64,000 bases of DNA, from the NCBI GenBank assembly GCA_049700195.1, contig JBNAVY010000004.1, forward strand, positions 1 through 64,000, given 5' to 3'. The position numbers were made by a program, and so were the translations under genes. Under the pieces are notes generated by a model. It did not search any database. It saw only the letters and a list, made by a program, of their open reading frames with translations, and had not been told where the DNA came from. The stretch's first letter is position 1. Each line of letters opens with the position of its first letter. Of this stretch, positions 54,206-63,348 are shown one piece after another. Source of the stretch: JBNAVY01 sp049700195 (lineage in GTDB: Bacteria; Bacillota; Thermoanaerobacteria; Thermoanaerobacterales; Thermoanaerobacteraceae).

Positions 54206-54907
54206 TTATTCAAAATCATAGTACCCTTTTTCTTTAAAACTTATACCCTTGCCATCACCAATTATAATATGATCTAATACCTTTATACCTAAAATATTGC
54301 CACCTTCAAAAAGCCTTTTTGTAACATCTAAATCTTCTTTGCTAGGTGTTGGATCCCCACTGGGGTGATTATGAACCAGAATTATTGAAGAAGATGCTCT
54401 TTCTATAGCAGCTTTAAAAACTTCTCGTGGATGAACAATCGAAGAATTTAAGCTTCCAACAGAAATTGTTTCAATAGCAATAACTCTATTTTTAGTATTT
54501 AGCATAATTATCTTAAAATGTTCTTTATTTAAATATCTCATATCATCCATCACCAAATTTATAACATCTTCAGGTGATTTTATCGTAAAATTATAATTTG
54601 ATGAGTATGCCATAAGTCTTCTTCCAAGTTCTAAAGCAGCCTTTAATTTAACTGCTTTGGCAATACCTATACCTTTTATACTGGATAACCTTTCAACACC
54701 GGAATCAATAATAAACTTTATTCCTCTATCATCTTTTATCAATCTTTGTGCTAATAAAATAGCACTTTCGGATTTAGTTCCTGTCCCTAATATTATAGCT
54801 ATGAGTTCTGCATTTGACAATACATCTGCACCATATTTAATAAGCCTTTCCCTTGGCCTTTCATCCTCAGGCAAGTCTTTTATCATGATGCCAGAATAAT
54901 CCCCCAA
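54206..54907 (-). CDS. radC: RadC family JAB-domain protein
   Basis: About 233 residues: helix-hairpin-helix part (~20-95, I-K-G-I-G-I-A-K-A) and a MPN/JAB domain with the zinc motif H-N-H-P-S-G-D-P-T-P-S near 180 and an upstream conserved Glu region. No proven repair role. TTG at 54907 gives the usual M-G-D-Y start with GAGGGTG 6 nt away; a GTG at 54916 and an ATG at 54886 are alternatives. Standard maf-radC-mreB order. Confidence 0.92.
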   Translation of the reverse strand: MGDYSGIMIKDLPEDERPRERLIKYGADVLSNAELIAIILGTGTKSESAILLAQRLIKDDRGIKFIIDSGVERLSSIKGIGIAKAVKLKAALELGRRLMAYSSNYNFTIKSPEDVINLVMDDMRYLNKEHFKIIMLNTKNRVIAIETISVGSLNSSIVHPREVFKAAIERASSSIILVHNHPSGDPTPSKEDLDVTKRLFEGGNILGIKVLDHIIIGDGKGISFKEKGYYDFE

Positions 54908-54920
54908 TACATTCACCCTC

Positions 54921-55499
54921 TCAAAGCAAATTTATATTAAAATTATCCTTTAAAAGACTTGAAAGCTTTGAAAGCGGAAATCCAACTACATTAAAATAAT
55001 CACCTTCAATTTTTTCTACAATAAGTGCGCCAAAACCTTGAATAGCATAAGCACCCGCTTTATCTAAGCATTCTCCTGTTTTTATATATCTTAAAATTTC
55101 TTCATTATCTAATTTTTTTATCCATACTTTTGTTTCAGAAAAATCATTAACATATTTTAAATCAGGAGTTCGTACTATAGAAAGCCCTGTATACACTTTA
55201 TGCATTTTACCAGATAATTTTTTTAACATCAAAAAAGCTCTTTTTTCATCTTGAGGTTTACCTAAAATCTCATTATCTATAACAACAATCGTATCTGCTC
55301 CAAGAACAATAGACTCTTCTTTTATACTATTAGCAACAGAGTATGTTTTCTTATAAGCTATATCCATAACATATTTTGATGGTTCAAATTCCTTTGATTG
55401 CTCATTAATATCACTTTTTACAATCTTAAAGGATAATCCCAAACTATCAAGCAGCTCTTTTCTTCTAGGAGAGCCTGAGGCAAGAATAAAATTCACCAT
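54921..55499 (-). CDS. maf: Maf-like nucleotide pyrophosphatase
   Basis: 192 residues with S-G-S-P-R-R near the start, the catalytic region V-L-G-A-D-T-I-V-V near residue 64 and K-A-G-A-Y-A-I-Q-G-F-G-A near 147. Maf hydrolyses dTTP/UTP or modified nucleotides and affects septation. ATG at 55499 with TAGGTG nearby; an in-frame GTG at 55505 is within that site. Confidence 0.95.
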   Translation of the reverse strand: MVNFILASGSPRRKELLDSLGLSFKIVKSDINEQSKEFEPSKYVMDIAYKKTYSVANSIKEESIVLGADTIVVIDNEILGKPQDEKRAFLMLKKLSGKMHKVYTGLSIVRTPDLKYVNDFSETKVWIKKLDNEEILRYIKTGECLDKAGAYAIQGFGALIVEKIEGDYFNVVGFPLSKLSSLLKDNFNINLL

Positions 55500-55505
55500 A
55501 ATCAC

Positions 55506-55754
55506 CTACATTTTATAGTAAGCATATATTGCAATTATAAGCCCTAATACAGCTCCTATATTTATTTTAAATGACAACATAAAAGAAAATCTGATAAAAT
55601 TCAAATCCAAAGAAACTGGACTGTTCATTCCAATTATTTGCTGATAGGCTAATTGCTTAAAAAAATTTGCAAGTAAATCTCCGGTAAAACCTCCTAGTAT
55701 AAGTCCTGCAACAATTAGAAAAACAAGTGTCCATGGACTTTTGTTCCTTTTCAA
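55506..55754 (-). CDS. DUF4321 family membrane protein
   Basis: 82 residues with two hydrophobic helices (~10-30 and ~58-78) and the N-terminal K-S-P-W-T-L-V typical of DUF4321, which sits before maf in many clostridia. Function unknown. TTG at 55754 has AGGAG 9 nt away; a GTG at 55760 is too close to the site. Confidence 0.75.
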   Translation of the reverse strand: MKRNKSPWTLVFLIVAGLILGGFTGDLLANFFKQLAYQQIIGMNSPVSLDLNFIRFSFMLSFKINIGAVLGLIIAIYAYYKM

Positions 55755-55868
55755 CCTCACTCACTCCTTAAGTATATTTTGTCACTTTAAAATATTATTA
55801 AACTCATTCTAATTAATTATATCATAAAATATATATATTTGATAAGTAAATTACAAATAAAAAATTGG

Positions 55869-55898
55869 AAAAGCTCCTGAGATTATTCAGGAGCTTTT
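55869..55898 (-). terminator. terminator after hydA
   Basis: A perfect 12-bp stem (AAAAGCTCCTGA/TCAGGAGCTTTT, 6-nt loop) followed on the minus strand by CCAATTTTTT. It overlaps the hydA stop codon. Confidence 0.88.
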
Positions 55899-57642
55899 AT
55901 TTCCTTACAGGATATAATTCTTGAACAGAATAATGAGTATGAAGCAAATGATGTGATTTTTCACTTAAGGGTTTATCAAGAAAATCTTCATACAGTTTTT
56001 TTATCATAGGATTTTCATGTGATTTTCTGATTGGTAAATTTTTATCTGCTTCATATATTGCTTTGGATCTCAATTCTTTTACTTTTTCTTTTTCTTTAGG
56101 ATCATGTATTGGCTGCCCACCACCCATTATACAACCTCCTGGGCATCCCATCACTTCTATAAAATGATATTCAACTTTACCTTCTTTAACTTTGTCTAAC
56201 AGTTTCTTAGCATTTCCAGTACCATTTGCAATAGCTACTTTAATTTTCATTTCACCAATGTCAATAGATGCCTCTCTTACACCTTCTAAACCTCGAACTT
56301 CATTATAATCAAATTTATCTAACTCTCTTCCTTCAACAATTTCTGCAACAGTTCTTAATGCTGCTTCCATAACACCTCCTGTAGCACCAAATATTACAGC
56401 AGCACCTGTTGACATACCAAGAGGATCATCAAATTTTTCATCTTTTAAATTTATAAAATCTATACCTGCTTCTTTAATCATTCTTGCAAGTTCTCTGGTA
56501 GTTAAAACTGCGTCTACATCTTTTATACCATTATGAATCATTTGAGGTCTTTCTATTTCTACTTTTTTAGCAGTGCATGGCATAATAGAAACAACAAACA
56601 TTTCCTCAGGATTAATGCCCTTCATTTCAGCATAATAACTCTTAACTAATGCACCCATCATCATGTGAGGAGATTTACACGTTGATATATTTTCTATAAA
56701 CTCTGGATAATATTTTTCACAATAATTTATCCAACCAGGACTACAAGAAGTTATCATTGGAAGTTTTCCTCCATTTTTAATCCTGTGTAAAAGTTCCGAT
56801 CCTTCTTCCATTATAGTAAGATCTGCTGCAAAATCAGTATCAAAAATACTGTCAAATCCTAATCTTCTTAATGCTGCTGCCATTTTCCCTGTTACAATAG
56901 ATCCTATTGGCATTCCAAATTCTTCGCCTAATGCAACTCTTACAGCAGGAGCAGTTTGTACTACAACATATTTCTTTTTATCATTAAGAGCCTCATAGAC
57001 TCTATCTATATGGCTTTTTTCATATATTGCACCAACAGGACAAACTTCTATACATTGACCACAGCTTATACATGGTGAATCATTCAGACTCCTGCCAAAA
57101 GAAGGGGCTACCATTGTTTTAAATCCTCTTCCCACCATTCCCAGTGCAAATACATTTTGTATCTGTGCACATGTAGCAACGCATCTTCTACATAAAATAC
57201 ACTTATTAGGATCTCTAACAATTGCAGGTGAAACATCATCGATAGGATACCTGATGTTTTCTCCCTCAAATCTTATTTCATCTATTCCTAATTTATCAGA
57301 TAAATTCTGTAATTCACAGCCTGTATTCCTTACACATGTAAGACAACTTCTATCATGATTAGATAAAATCAATTCAAGATTTGCCTTTCTTGCTTCTCTT
57401 ACTTTTGGTGTATTCGTGTAAATTTTCATCCCATTACTTACAGGATAAGTACACGATGTCTGAAGATTTTTTATACCTTCAATTTCTACTATACATATAC
57501 GGCATGCTCCTATTTGATTTATATTTTTTAAATAACATAGTGTCGGAATATCAATTCCAGCTTCTTTAGCAGCTTCTAATACAGTATAATCAGATGGAAC
57601 TTCTACTTCAATGCCGTCTATAGTTACTTTTACTCTATCCAT
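55897..57642 (-). CDS. hydA: [FeFe] hydrogenase catalytic subunit HydA/HndD
   Basis: 581 residues. Order: 2Fe-2S domain (C-x-x-x..G-A-C-R-I-C, ~35-70), His-Cys cluster (H-D-R-S-C-L-T-C near 95), two 4Fe-4S motifs (C-I-L-C-R-R-C and C-I-S-C-G-Q-C, ~145-205), then the H-cluster domain with T-S-C-S-P-G-W near 300, M-P-C-T-A-K-K near 355 and C-P-G-G-C-I-M-G-G-G-Q-P near 500. All H-cluster ligands are present. With HydB and HydC it forms the trimeric NAD(P)- and ferredoxin-linked bifurcating-type enzyme. Last gene of the operon. Confidence 0.96.
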   Translation of the reverse strand: MDRVKVTIDGIEVEVPSDYTVLEAAKEAGIDIPTLCYLKNINQIGACRICIVEIEGIKNLQTSCTYPVSNGMKIYTNTPKVREARKANLELILSNHDRSCLTCVRNTGCELQNLSDKLGIDEIRFEGENIRYPIDDVSPAIVRDPNKCILCRRCVATCAQIQNVFALGMVGRGFKTMVAPSFGRSLNDSPCISCGQCIEVCPVGAIYEKSHIDRVYEALNDKKKYVVVQTAPAVRVALGEEFGMPIGSIVTGKMAAALRRLGFDSIFDTDFAADLTIMEEGSELLHRIKNGGKLPMITSCSPGWINYCEKYYPEFIENISTCKSPHMMMGALVKSYYAEMKGINPEEMFVVSIMPCTAKKVEIERPQMIHNGIKDVDAVLTTRELARMIKEAGIDFINLKDEKFDDPLGMSTGAAVIFGATGGVMEAALRTVAEIVEGRELDKFDYNEVRGLEGVREASIDIGEMKIKVAIANGTGNAKKLLDKVKEGKVEYHFIEVMGCPGGCIMGGGQPIHDPKEKEKVKELRSKAIYEADKNLPIRKSHENPMIKKLYEDFLDKPLSEKSHHLLHTHYSVQELYPVRK

Positions 57643-57662
57643 ATCTGAACTCCTTTCATTTA

Positions 57663-59453
57663 TTATTTTTTGTATATAGCATCAAAAGGACATTTTTCTA
57701 TACAAGTGCCGCATTTAATACATTTGTCCTGATCTATAACATAAGGCTGTTTTGGTTTCCCTGATATTGCATTAGTAGGACAATTTTTTGCACATATACC
57801 GCAAGACCTGCATTTATCCGGATTAATATTAAACTTTAATAAAGACTGACAAACTCCAGCAGGACATCTTTTTTCTTTTATATGTGCTTCATATTCATCT
57901 CTGAAATATTTAATTGTTGATAAAACAGGGTTTGGTGCTGTCTGGCCAAGACCGCAAAGAGCTGTTGCTTTTATTGTATTTGCAAGAGTTTCAAGCTTTT
58001 CGATATCTCCTTCTTCTCCTTTGCCTGAAGTTATCTTATTTAAAAGCTCAAGCATACGCCTTGTGCCAATTCTGCAAGGAGCACATTTCCCACAAGACTC
58101 GTCAACCGTAAACTCAAGGAAAAACTTAGCTATATCTACCATACAATTATCTTCATCCATAACTATAAGACCGCCAGAACCCATCATAGAACCTATATTA
58201 ATTAACGAATCATAGTCAATAGGTGTATCTAAATGTTCTTCCGGTATACATCCTCCTGATGGTCCTCCTGTCTGAGCAGCTTTAAATTTCTTTCCATTAG
58301 GTATTCCTCCACCTATTTCATAAATAATTTCTCTTAAAGTTGTACCCATTGGCACTTCAACAAGGCCAGTATTATTAATTTTACCTCCTAAAGCAAAAAC
58401 CTTTGTACCTTTTGATTTTTCTGTTCCCATACTTTTAAACCACTCTGAACCATTTAAAATTATTATTGGAACATTAGCATAGGTTTCCACATTATTTATA
58501 ATTGTTGGCTTTTCCCAAACACCTTTTACCGCAGGAAAAGGTGGCCTTGGCCTTGGTTCTCCTCTTTTACCCATAACAGAATTTAAAAGTGCAGTTTCTT
58601 CTCCACAAACAAATGCTCCTGCTCCCAATCTTATTTCTATATCAAAATCAAAACCTTTATTAAATATATTTTTTCCTAAAAGTCCGTAATCTCTTGCTTG
58701 CTCTATAGCAATTTTAAGCCTTTTAACTGCTAGAGGATATTCAGCTCTTACATAAATATATCCATAATTTGCTCCTATAGCATATCCGGCTATGGCCATA
58801 GCTTCTAAAACACTGTGTGGATCTCCCTCCAAAACACTCCTGTCCATAAAAGCCCCTGGATCACCTTCATCAGCATTACATACGACATACTTAGGCATAT
58901 CTTTTTGATTATATGCAAATTCCCACTTTATACCTGTAGGAAATCCTCCGCCCCCTCTACCTCTTAAGCCAGAATTTTTAATTTCATCAATAACATCTTT
59001 TGGATTCATACTAGTTAATACTTTGCCTAAAGCCTTATATGCATCAAAAGCAATTGCTTCATTAATATCTTCAGGGTTAATTACGCCACAGTTTCTTAAG
59101 GCTACCCTTCTTTGTTTCCTAAAAAAAGGTGTATCTTCTAATGGTTTTATTTCTCCTTTTTCAAGGCTTTCACCATATATATATTTTTTAACTGGTCTTC
59201 CTTTTAATAAATGCTCCTCAACAATTTCAGGAATATATTCAGGCTTTACTTTACTATAAAAAACACCTTCTGGATAAATTACAACAACAGGCCCTAACTC
59301 GCATAAACCAAAACAACCTGTTCTTACAACCTTTATTTCTTTTTCTAAGCCTTTTTTCATAATTTCTTCTGTAAAAACTTCTGCTACTTTATCTGAATTT
59401 GATGAGGTACAACCGGTACCCGCACAAATCATTACATGCGATCTATACAGCAT
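57663..59453 (-). CDS. hydB: NADH-dehydrogenase-like hydrogenase subunit HydB/HndC
   Basis: 596 residues: N-terminal thioredoxin-like 2Fe-2S domain (C-A-G-T-G-C and C-F-G-L-C, ~10-55), NuoF-like domain with NADH site G-R-G-G-G-G-F-P-T-G near 170 and FMN site, a 4Fe-4S site C-G-K-C-A-P-C near 455, and two C-terminal ferredoxin motifs (C-R-S-C-G-I-C, C-I-K-C-G-T-C). Binds NAD(H) and passes electrons to or from HydA and ferredoxin. Confidence 0.95.
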   Translation of the reverse strand: MLYRSHVMICAGTGCTSSNSDKVAEVFTEEIMKKGLEKEIKVVRTGCFGLCELGPVVVIYPEGVFYSKVKPEYIPEIVEEHLLKGRPVKKYIYGESLEKGEIKPLEDTPFFRKQRRVALRNCGVINPEDINEAIAFDAYKALGKVLTSMNPKDVIDEIKNSGLRGRGGGGFPTGIKWEFAYNQKDMPKYVVCNADEGDPGAFMDRSVLEGDPHSVLEAMAIAGYAIGANYGYIYVRAEYPLAVKRLKIAIEQARDYGLLGKNIFNKGFDFDIEIRLGAGAFVCGEETALLNSVMGKRGEPRPRPPFPAVKGVWEKPTIINNVETYANVPIIILNGSEWFKSMGTEKSKGTKVFALGGKINNTGLVEVPMGTTLREIIYEIGGGIPNGKKFKAAQTGGPSGGCIPEEHLDTPIDYDSLINIGSMMGSGGLIVMDEDNCMVDIAKFFLEFTVDESCGKCAPCRIGTRRMLELLNKITSGKGEEGDIEKLETLANTIKATALCGLGQTAPNPVLSTIKYFRDEYEAHIKEKRCPAGVCQSLLKFNINPDKCRSCGICAKNCPTNAISGKPKQPYVIDQDKCIKCGTCIEKCPFDAIYKK

Positions 59454-59466
59454 TTTTTCCCCTCCT

Positions 59467-59832
59467 TTATAGATAATTCTCGATTGTCCATTCCTTTATT
59501 GGGTGTCCATTTATAACATGTTCTACAACTATCTGCCTTGCTTTATCCTCATCAACCTTTGCATATGTCACTTTTTCTTTACCAGGCTCATAAACGTCAA
59601 CTAACGGTTCAAGTTTACACATGCCAATGCATCCAGTTTCAACTACTATTACATCAACTATATTTCTTTTGCTAAGTTCATCCAATATAGCCATCATAAC
59701 CGGTCTCGCACCTGCAGCAATTCCACATGTCGCCATTCCCACAGCAATACGAGTGCCTGTTCTTTCTTTTCTCAAATTAATCTTATCTAAAGTTTCTTTT
59801 CTTATTTTTTCTAATTCTTCTAAGGATTTCAT
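59467..59832 (-). CDS. 2Fe-2S thioredoxin-like ferredoxin (HndB-like)
   Basis: 121 residues with four cysteines: C-G near residue 36, C-I-G-M-C near 67-71 and spacing like thioredoxin-type [2Fe-2S] proteins. HndB of NADP-reducing hydrogenase has the same size and place between the NuoE- and NuoF-like subunits. Likely a small electron-transfer subunit or assembly partner. Confidence 0.85.
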   Translation of the reverse strand: MKSLEELEKIRKETLDKINLRKERTGTRIAVGMATCGIAAGARPVMMAILDELSKRNIVDVIVVETGCIGMCKLEPLVDVYEPGKEKVTYAKVDEDKARQIVVEHVINGHPIKEWTIENYL

Positions 59833-60368
59833 TTTAACACCTCCATATTTTCACTTATAAACTCTTTAATCCATTCAAGGACCTCAACATTATTTAAACT
59901 TACATCTTTTAAAATTTTTCTGATCTTTTTAGTATCAAATATAAATTCTCCTTTATTTGTTTTATATTTAAATACTATATCCACATTTGGCGCTGACATT
60001 ATTAATGACACAATTGTAGAAGACATATCACCTATAGGAATAAGATCAATATGAGAAAGTTTAAAAAAACCTGTAATTTCAGTACCAATGCCTTTTTTTG
60101 AATTAATATTAAATCTTCCATCACAAAGTTCAGTTAACTCTTTAAAGAAAGAAATACCAAGTCCAACTCTACGTTCTTTTCTTGTTGTAACAAAAGGGCT
60201 TGTCACTTTTTTAACAAATTCTTCCTCCATACCACATCCATCATCTTTTATATATACTTTTAAAATATCTTTTTCATAATCGCTTACAACTTCAATATAT
60301 AAATTATCAGCTTCAGCTTTTATGCTGTTAAAACACAAATCTAGTATATATAAAGCTATTTCTTTCAT
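59829..60368 (-). CDS. HATPase-domain protein in hydrogenase operon
   Basis: 179 residues, a GHKL ATPase fold without the dimerisation/phosphoacceptor domain of a histidine kinase: N-box L-D-L-C-F-N-S-I-K-A near residue 15, D-D-G-C-G-M near 43 and G-L-G-I-S-F-F near 70. It overlaps the HndB-like gene by 4 nt. Conserved in this position in hyd operons of related anaerobes; presumably regulatory, but target unknown. Confidence 0.8.
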   Translation of the reverse strand: MKEIALYILDLCFNSIKAEADNLYIEVVSDYEKDILKVYIKDDGCGMEEEFVKKVTSPFVTTRKERRVGLGISFFKELTELCDGRFNINSKKGIGTEITGFFKLSHIDLIPIGDMSSTIVSLIMSAPNVDIVFKYKTNKGEFIFDTKKIRKILKDVSLNNVEVLEWIKEFISENMEVLK

Positions 60369-60374
60369 AATTAC

Positions 60375-60857
60375 TTATTCAAACTTTCTCAAAATATCAT
60401 CAATGTCATCAGGGGTTAATCTGCCAAAAACTTCACCATTAATCATCATAACTGGTGCCAGTCCACAAGCCCCTAAACATCTGGTAGCTTCCAGAGAAAA
60501 CTTTCCATCTTCTGTTGTCTCTCCAACTGCAATACCTAACTTTTGTCTTATTTTTTCAAGAACCAGTGCTGAACCTTTAACATAACATGCTGTGCCAAGG
60601 CAAAGCCCAATCTTATACTTTCCAGAAGGTTTAAGAGTAAATCTAGAATAAAATGTTGCAATTCCAAAAACTTCTGTAAGAGGTACTTCCATTCCATCAG
60701 CAATAAATTGCTGTACCTCAATAGGTAAATACCCAAATATTTCCTGAGCTTCATTCATTACTGCTATTAAAGATCCTTTCTCTTTTTTTAATTCATCTAG
60801 TTTCTTTTTAAATTCATCTACTTTTTTTCTGCCAAATTTCTTATACAATAATTCCAT
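60375..60857 (-). CDS. hydC: NuoE-like hydrogenase subunit HydC/HndA
   Basis: 160 residues, thioredoxin-like [2Fe-2S] protein with C-L-G-T-A-C near residue 86-91 and C-L-G-A-C near 127-131, the four ligand cysteines of NuoE. N-terminal helical bundle as usual. First gene of the five-gene hydrogenase operon; AGGAGGG precedes the ATG. Confidence 0.94.
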   Translation of the reverse strand: MELLYKKFGRKKVDEFKKKLDELKKEKGSLIAVMNEAQEIFGYLPIEVQQFIADGMEVPLTEVFGIATFYSRFTLKPSGKYKIGLCLGTACYVKGSALVLEKIRQKLGIAVGETTEDGKFSLEATRCLGACGLAPVMMINGEVFGRLTPDDIDDILRKFE

Positions 60858-60879
60858 CTATTTCCCTCCTCTTGAATAA

Positions 60880-60958
60880 AATGTTTCAACTAAACAATAT
60901 ATAAATTTTTTACTTCATTATTCGTTAATATTATATCATATAATTATTAAAAATTTAA
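60880..60958 (-). promoter_or_regulatory. hyd operon promoter with Rex-like palindrome
   Basis: TTAAAT (60953-60958), 17-bp spacer and TATAAT (60930-60935) form a candidate promoter on the minus strand. Downstream, at 60882-60896, TGTTT-5 nt-AAACA is a perfect inverted repeat resembling the redox repressor Rex site (TTGTTAA-4 nt-TTAACAA), placed where binding would block transcription. Rex control of hyd genes is known in related anaerobes; the match here is partial. Confidence 0.45.
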
Positions 60959-60977
60959 CAATGAAAATAAAAAATTT

Positions 60978-61685
60978 TTAATTTCCGCGGAGCCAATCAA
61001 TTATAGATTTTAGTTCCATAAAGCAATTTAAAAACTCATCTCTTTCTGATATGTCTCCAAGATAATGAGCATCAGAAGATCTAATTACTCTGTACTTTTT
61101 ATAACACGGAAATTCCTCAAAAAAATTTTTTAAATTTTTATTTTTGCTAACCTCAATGGTATTTAAATTTGGTATTTCTGGTATAAACCCAAGATTATAT
61201 ATAATGCTGTTAGCTGTTCTATCAACATGTGCAGGAACGCAAACTCCCTTACCTTCTATGATTTTAAAAATATCTTCTAATCCTAAATCACAGCACGAAA
61301 GCAATAGGTTATCCTTTTCTCCAATTATTTCATCTTGTTTGTTCATGATAAATTGGTTGCCAAAGATTGTTTTATTATTTTTAATATTTTTCATTTTTTC
61401 GTTAACTATTTCACCAATTTCTATACAATAATCAATACTATAAAAATAACAAAGCAAATGTACTTCTTCTTTTGTTTGTACTTCAAGCCCTGGAACTACA
61501 AGAATACCTTTTTCTTTTCCTAAACTATAGACTGGTTCAACATTTTCATAACTGTTATGATCGGTTATTCCTATAACATCTAGTTTTTTTAATAAAGCCA
61601 TATTAATAATATTATTTGGTGTCATATCATCAGAAGCACAGGGAGATAAAGCTGTGTGTATATGCAAATCATAATAAATTTTCAT
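60978..61685 (-). CDS. PHP-domain phosphoesterase-like protein
   Basis: 235 residues with PHP motifs: D-L-H-I-H-T near residue 6, I-T-D-H-N near 40, H-L-L-C-Y near 77, P-A-H-V-D-R near 157 and S-S-D-A-H near 212. Most metal ligands are present, so probably an active metal-dependent phosphoesterase; substrate unknown. It overlaps the DRTGG gene by 4 nt, so it belongs with the regulatory operon upstream. Confidence 0.85.
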   Translation of the reverse strand: MKIYYDLHIHTALSPCASDDMTPNNIINMALLKKLDVIGITDHNSYENVEPVYSLGKEKGILVVPGLEVQTKEEVHLLCYFYSIDYCIEIGEIVNEKMKNIKNNKTIFGNQFIMNKQDEIIGEKDNLLLSCCDLGLEDIFKIIEGKGVCVPAHVDRTANSIIYNLGFIPEIPNLNTIEVSKNKNLKNFFEEFPCYKKYRVIRSSDAHYLGDISERDEFLNCFMELKSIIDWLRGN

Positions 61686-62020
61686 TTTATAAGCTCATTT
61701 AAAATTAAAGCTGCATCATAAGATGTACCAGAAAAACTTAACAGCGGTATATTCTCTTCTTCAGCTTTAATTACTGCTTCTTGATCTAATTTAGCATTTT
61801 CCGGTATAATAATACAGCTTATTTCTGTAAGAACTGCAACAGCAACTATATTTACGTGTGTTTGTATTGTAATCCATGCACTTTTGTTTTTAGCATGAGA
61901 CATAACCCAGCTAAGAAGGTCACAAATGTATACACTTTCTATTTCTTTATCTATAGCCTTTGCACCTGCTTTTACTACAAAACCTTTTTCTAAAAGATCC
62001 TTTACTTTTAGCTTCCCCAT
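61682..62020 (-). CDS. DRTGG-domain protein
   Basis: 112 residues matching a single DRTGG domain, a small ligand-binding fold seen with CBS domains and in phosphotransacetylases. It has the segment V-K-A-G-A-K-A-I-D-K-E-I near residues 16-27 and I-I-I-P-E-N-A-K near 90. One of two DRTGG proteins in this operon. Ligand unknown. Confidence 0.8.
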   Translation of the reverse strand: MGKLKVKDLLEKGFVVKAGAKAIDKEIESVYICDLLSWVMSHAKNKSAWITIQTHVNIVAVAVLTEISCIIIPENAKLDQEAVIKAEEENIPLLSFSGTSYDAALILNELIK

Positions 62021-62022
62021 TT

Positions 62023-63336
62023 TTATTCCTCCTTTTTATCCAATATTGGTGGACTTTTTAAAACAAGCTCATTTAATTCTTTTGAAAGAGCTTTAATTCT
62101 GTCTTTTAATTTAAAAATACAATCATATTCTGTTGCATAACCTTTGATTATATCTTCAGCTAACGCTCTACATGTAGGCGAACCGCAAGAACCACAGTCA
62201 AGACCTGGTAATTCCTTATACTGTTTATCTATTTGCTTCATCATATCTATTGCTTTTATAATATTTTTATCAAGATCTAAAACATCATTTTTCATTACTT
62301 TTTTGCTCCAAAAAAGTTCTATTCCTTCAATATCTTCAAAAACTGCATTATTTAAATCAGTACTTTTGTCAAGTTCATCTGCTAATTTGCGTATTCTATT
62401 TTTTGCAACAAAATTATTTTCTACCGTAAGAGGACCTCCAATACACCCCCCAATACATGCAAGACCTTCAAAAAAATCTAAATCATTTAATTTTCCAAGT
62501 TCTATTTCTTCTAATACTTTAATTACACTTTGTATGCCATCCACATAAATACTGTTTTCAATCATAGTACCATAGCTTTCTCCGCCAGAATTTGCCCATC
62601 CAACTCCAATCATAGAAGCTTTGCTTAACTTTATTGTTTTATCTGGTTTATAATTATCTAAAATTAAACCATAAAATTCTCTCATGGAAAATACTCCATC
62701 AACTTTTGATTTTTCTATACCTATAGGCCTCTTTACACTTGTAACTTTAGCAGCACAAGGTGAAATAAAAAACACACCTATATCTTCTTCATTTAAACCT
62801 GTCTTTTTTGAAGCATTTTTTTTAGCAATTTCAGCAGAAATATCCATGGGCGAAGATAAATCAAGAAGATTATCTATGAGTGAAGGAAATTTAATTTGTA
62901 TAAGCCTTACAATTGCAGGACAAGCTGATGAAATAACAGGTTTTTTTAAATTGTTCTTTTTTAATTCGTCTCTTGTAAATTTTGAAACAATTTCCGCCCC
63001 ATATGCAACTTCATAAACTTCATCAAACCCAATATTTATTAGAGATGTTAATATTTCATCTATACTTAAATTTCTAAACTGACCATATAAAGATGGAGCT
63101 GGAAGTGCAATTTTGTACCTAAAATTATTCATAATTGAAATATCATCTGTAACTGCTAATTTTGCATGATATGGACATACTCTTATACATTCCCCACAAT
63201 CAATACACCTTTCCTTTATTATGCGTGCCTTGCCATTTCTTACTCGAATAGCTTCAGTTGGACATTTCTTAATACAATTTGTACATCCACGACATCTATC
63301 TTTATCTAAAGTAACCGAATGAAAATATTCAGACAT
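62023..63336 (-). CDS. [FeFe]-hydrogenase-like iron-sulfur protein, probable sensor
   Basis: 437 residues. Two 4Fe-4S motifs at the N-terminus (C-R-G-C-T-N-C and C-I-D-C-G-E-C), a hydrogenase large-subunit domain, then a C-terminal Fe-S module with C-G-S-C-G-S-P-T-C near 385. Four H-cluster cysteines remain (S-A-C-P, S-P-C-A, C-I-G-G-C) but the catalytic context differs: S-A-C-P-A-I-V replaces T-S-C-S-P-G-W and S-P-C replaces M-P-C. Such proteins are thought to sense H2 or redox state rather than make H2. Flanked by DRTGG and ATPase genes. Confidence 0.85.
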   Translation of the reverse strand: MSEYFHSVTLDKDRCRGCTNCIKKCPTEAIRVRNGKARIIKERCIDCGECIRVCPYHAKLAVTDDISIMNNFRYKIALPAPSLYGQFRNLSIDEILTSLINIGFDEVYEVAYGAEIVSKFTRDELKKNNLKKPVISSACPAIVRLIQIKFPSLIDNLLDLSSPMDISAEIAKKNASKKTGLNEEDIGVFFISPCAAKVTSVKRPIGIEKSKVDGVFSMREFYGLILDNYKPDKTIKLSKASMIGVGWANSGGESYGTMIENSIYVDGIQSVIKVLEEIELGKLNDLDFFEGLACIGGCIGGPLTVENNFVAKNRIRKLADELDKSTDLNNAVFEDIEGIELFWSKKVMKNDVLDLDKNIIKAIDMMKQIDKQYKELPGLDCGSCGSPTCRALAEDIIKGYATEYDCIFKLKDRIKALSKELNELVLKSPPILDKKEE

Positions 63337-63348
63337 TTTATCACCTTC

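Noticed and set aside
62144..62548. 134-codon plus-strand ORF opposite the hydrogenase-like gene
   Set aside because: Overlaps a gene with clear Fe-S motifs; Ser-rich antisense translation only.
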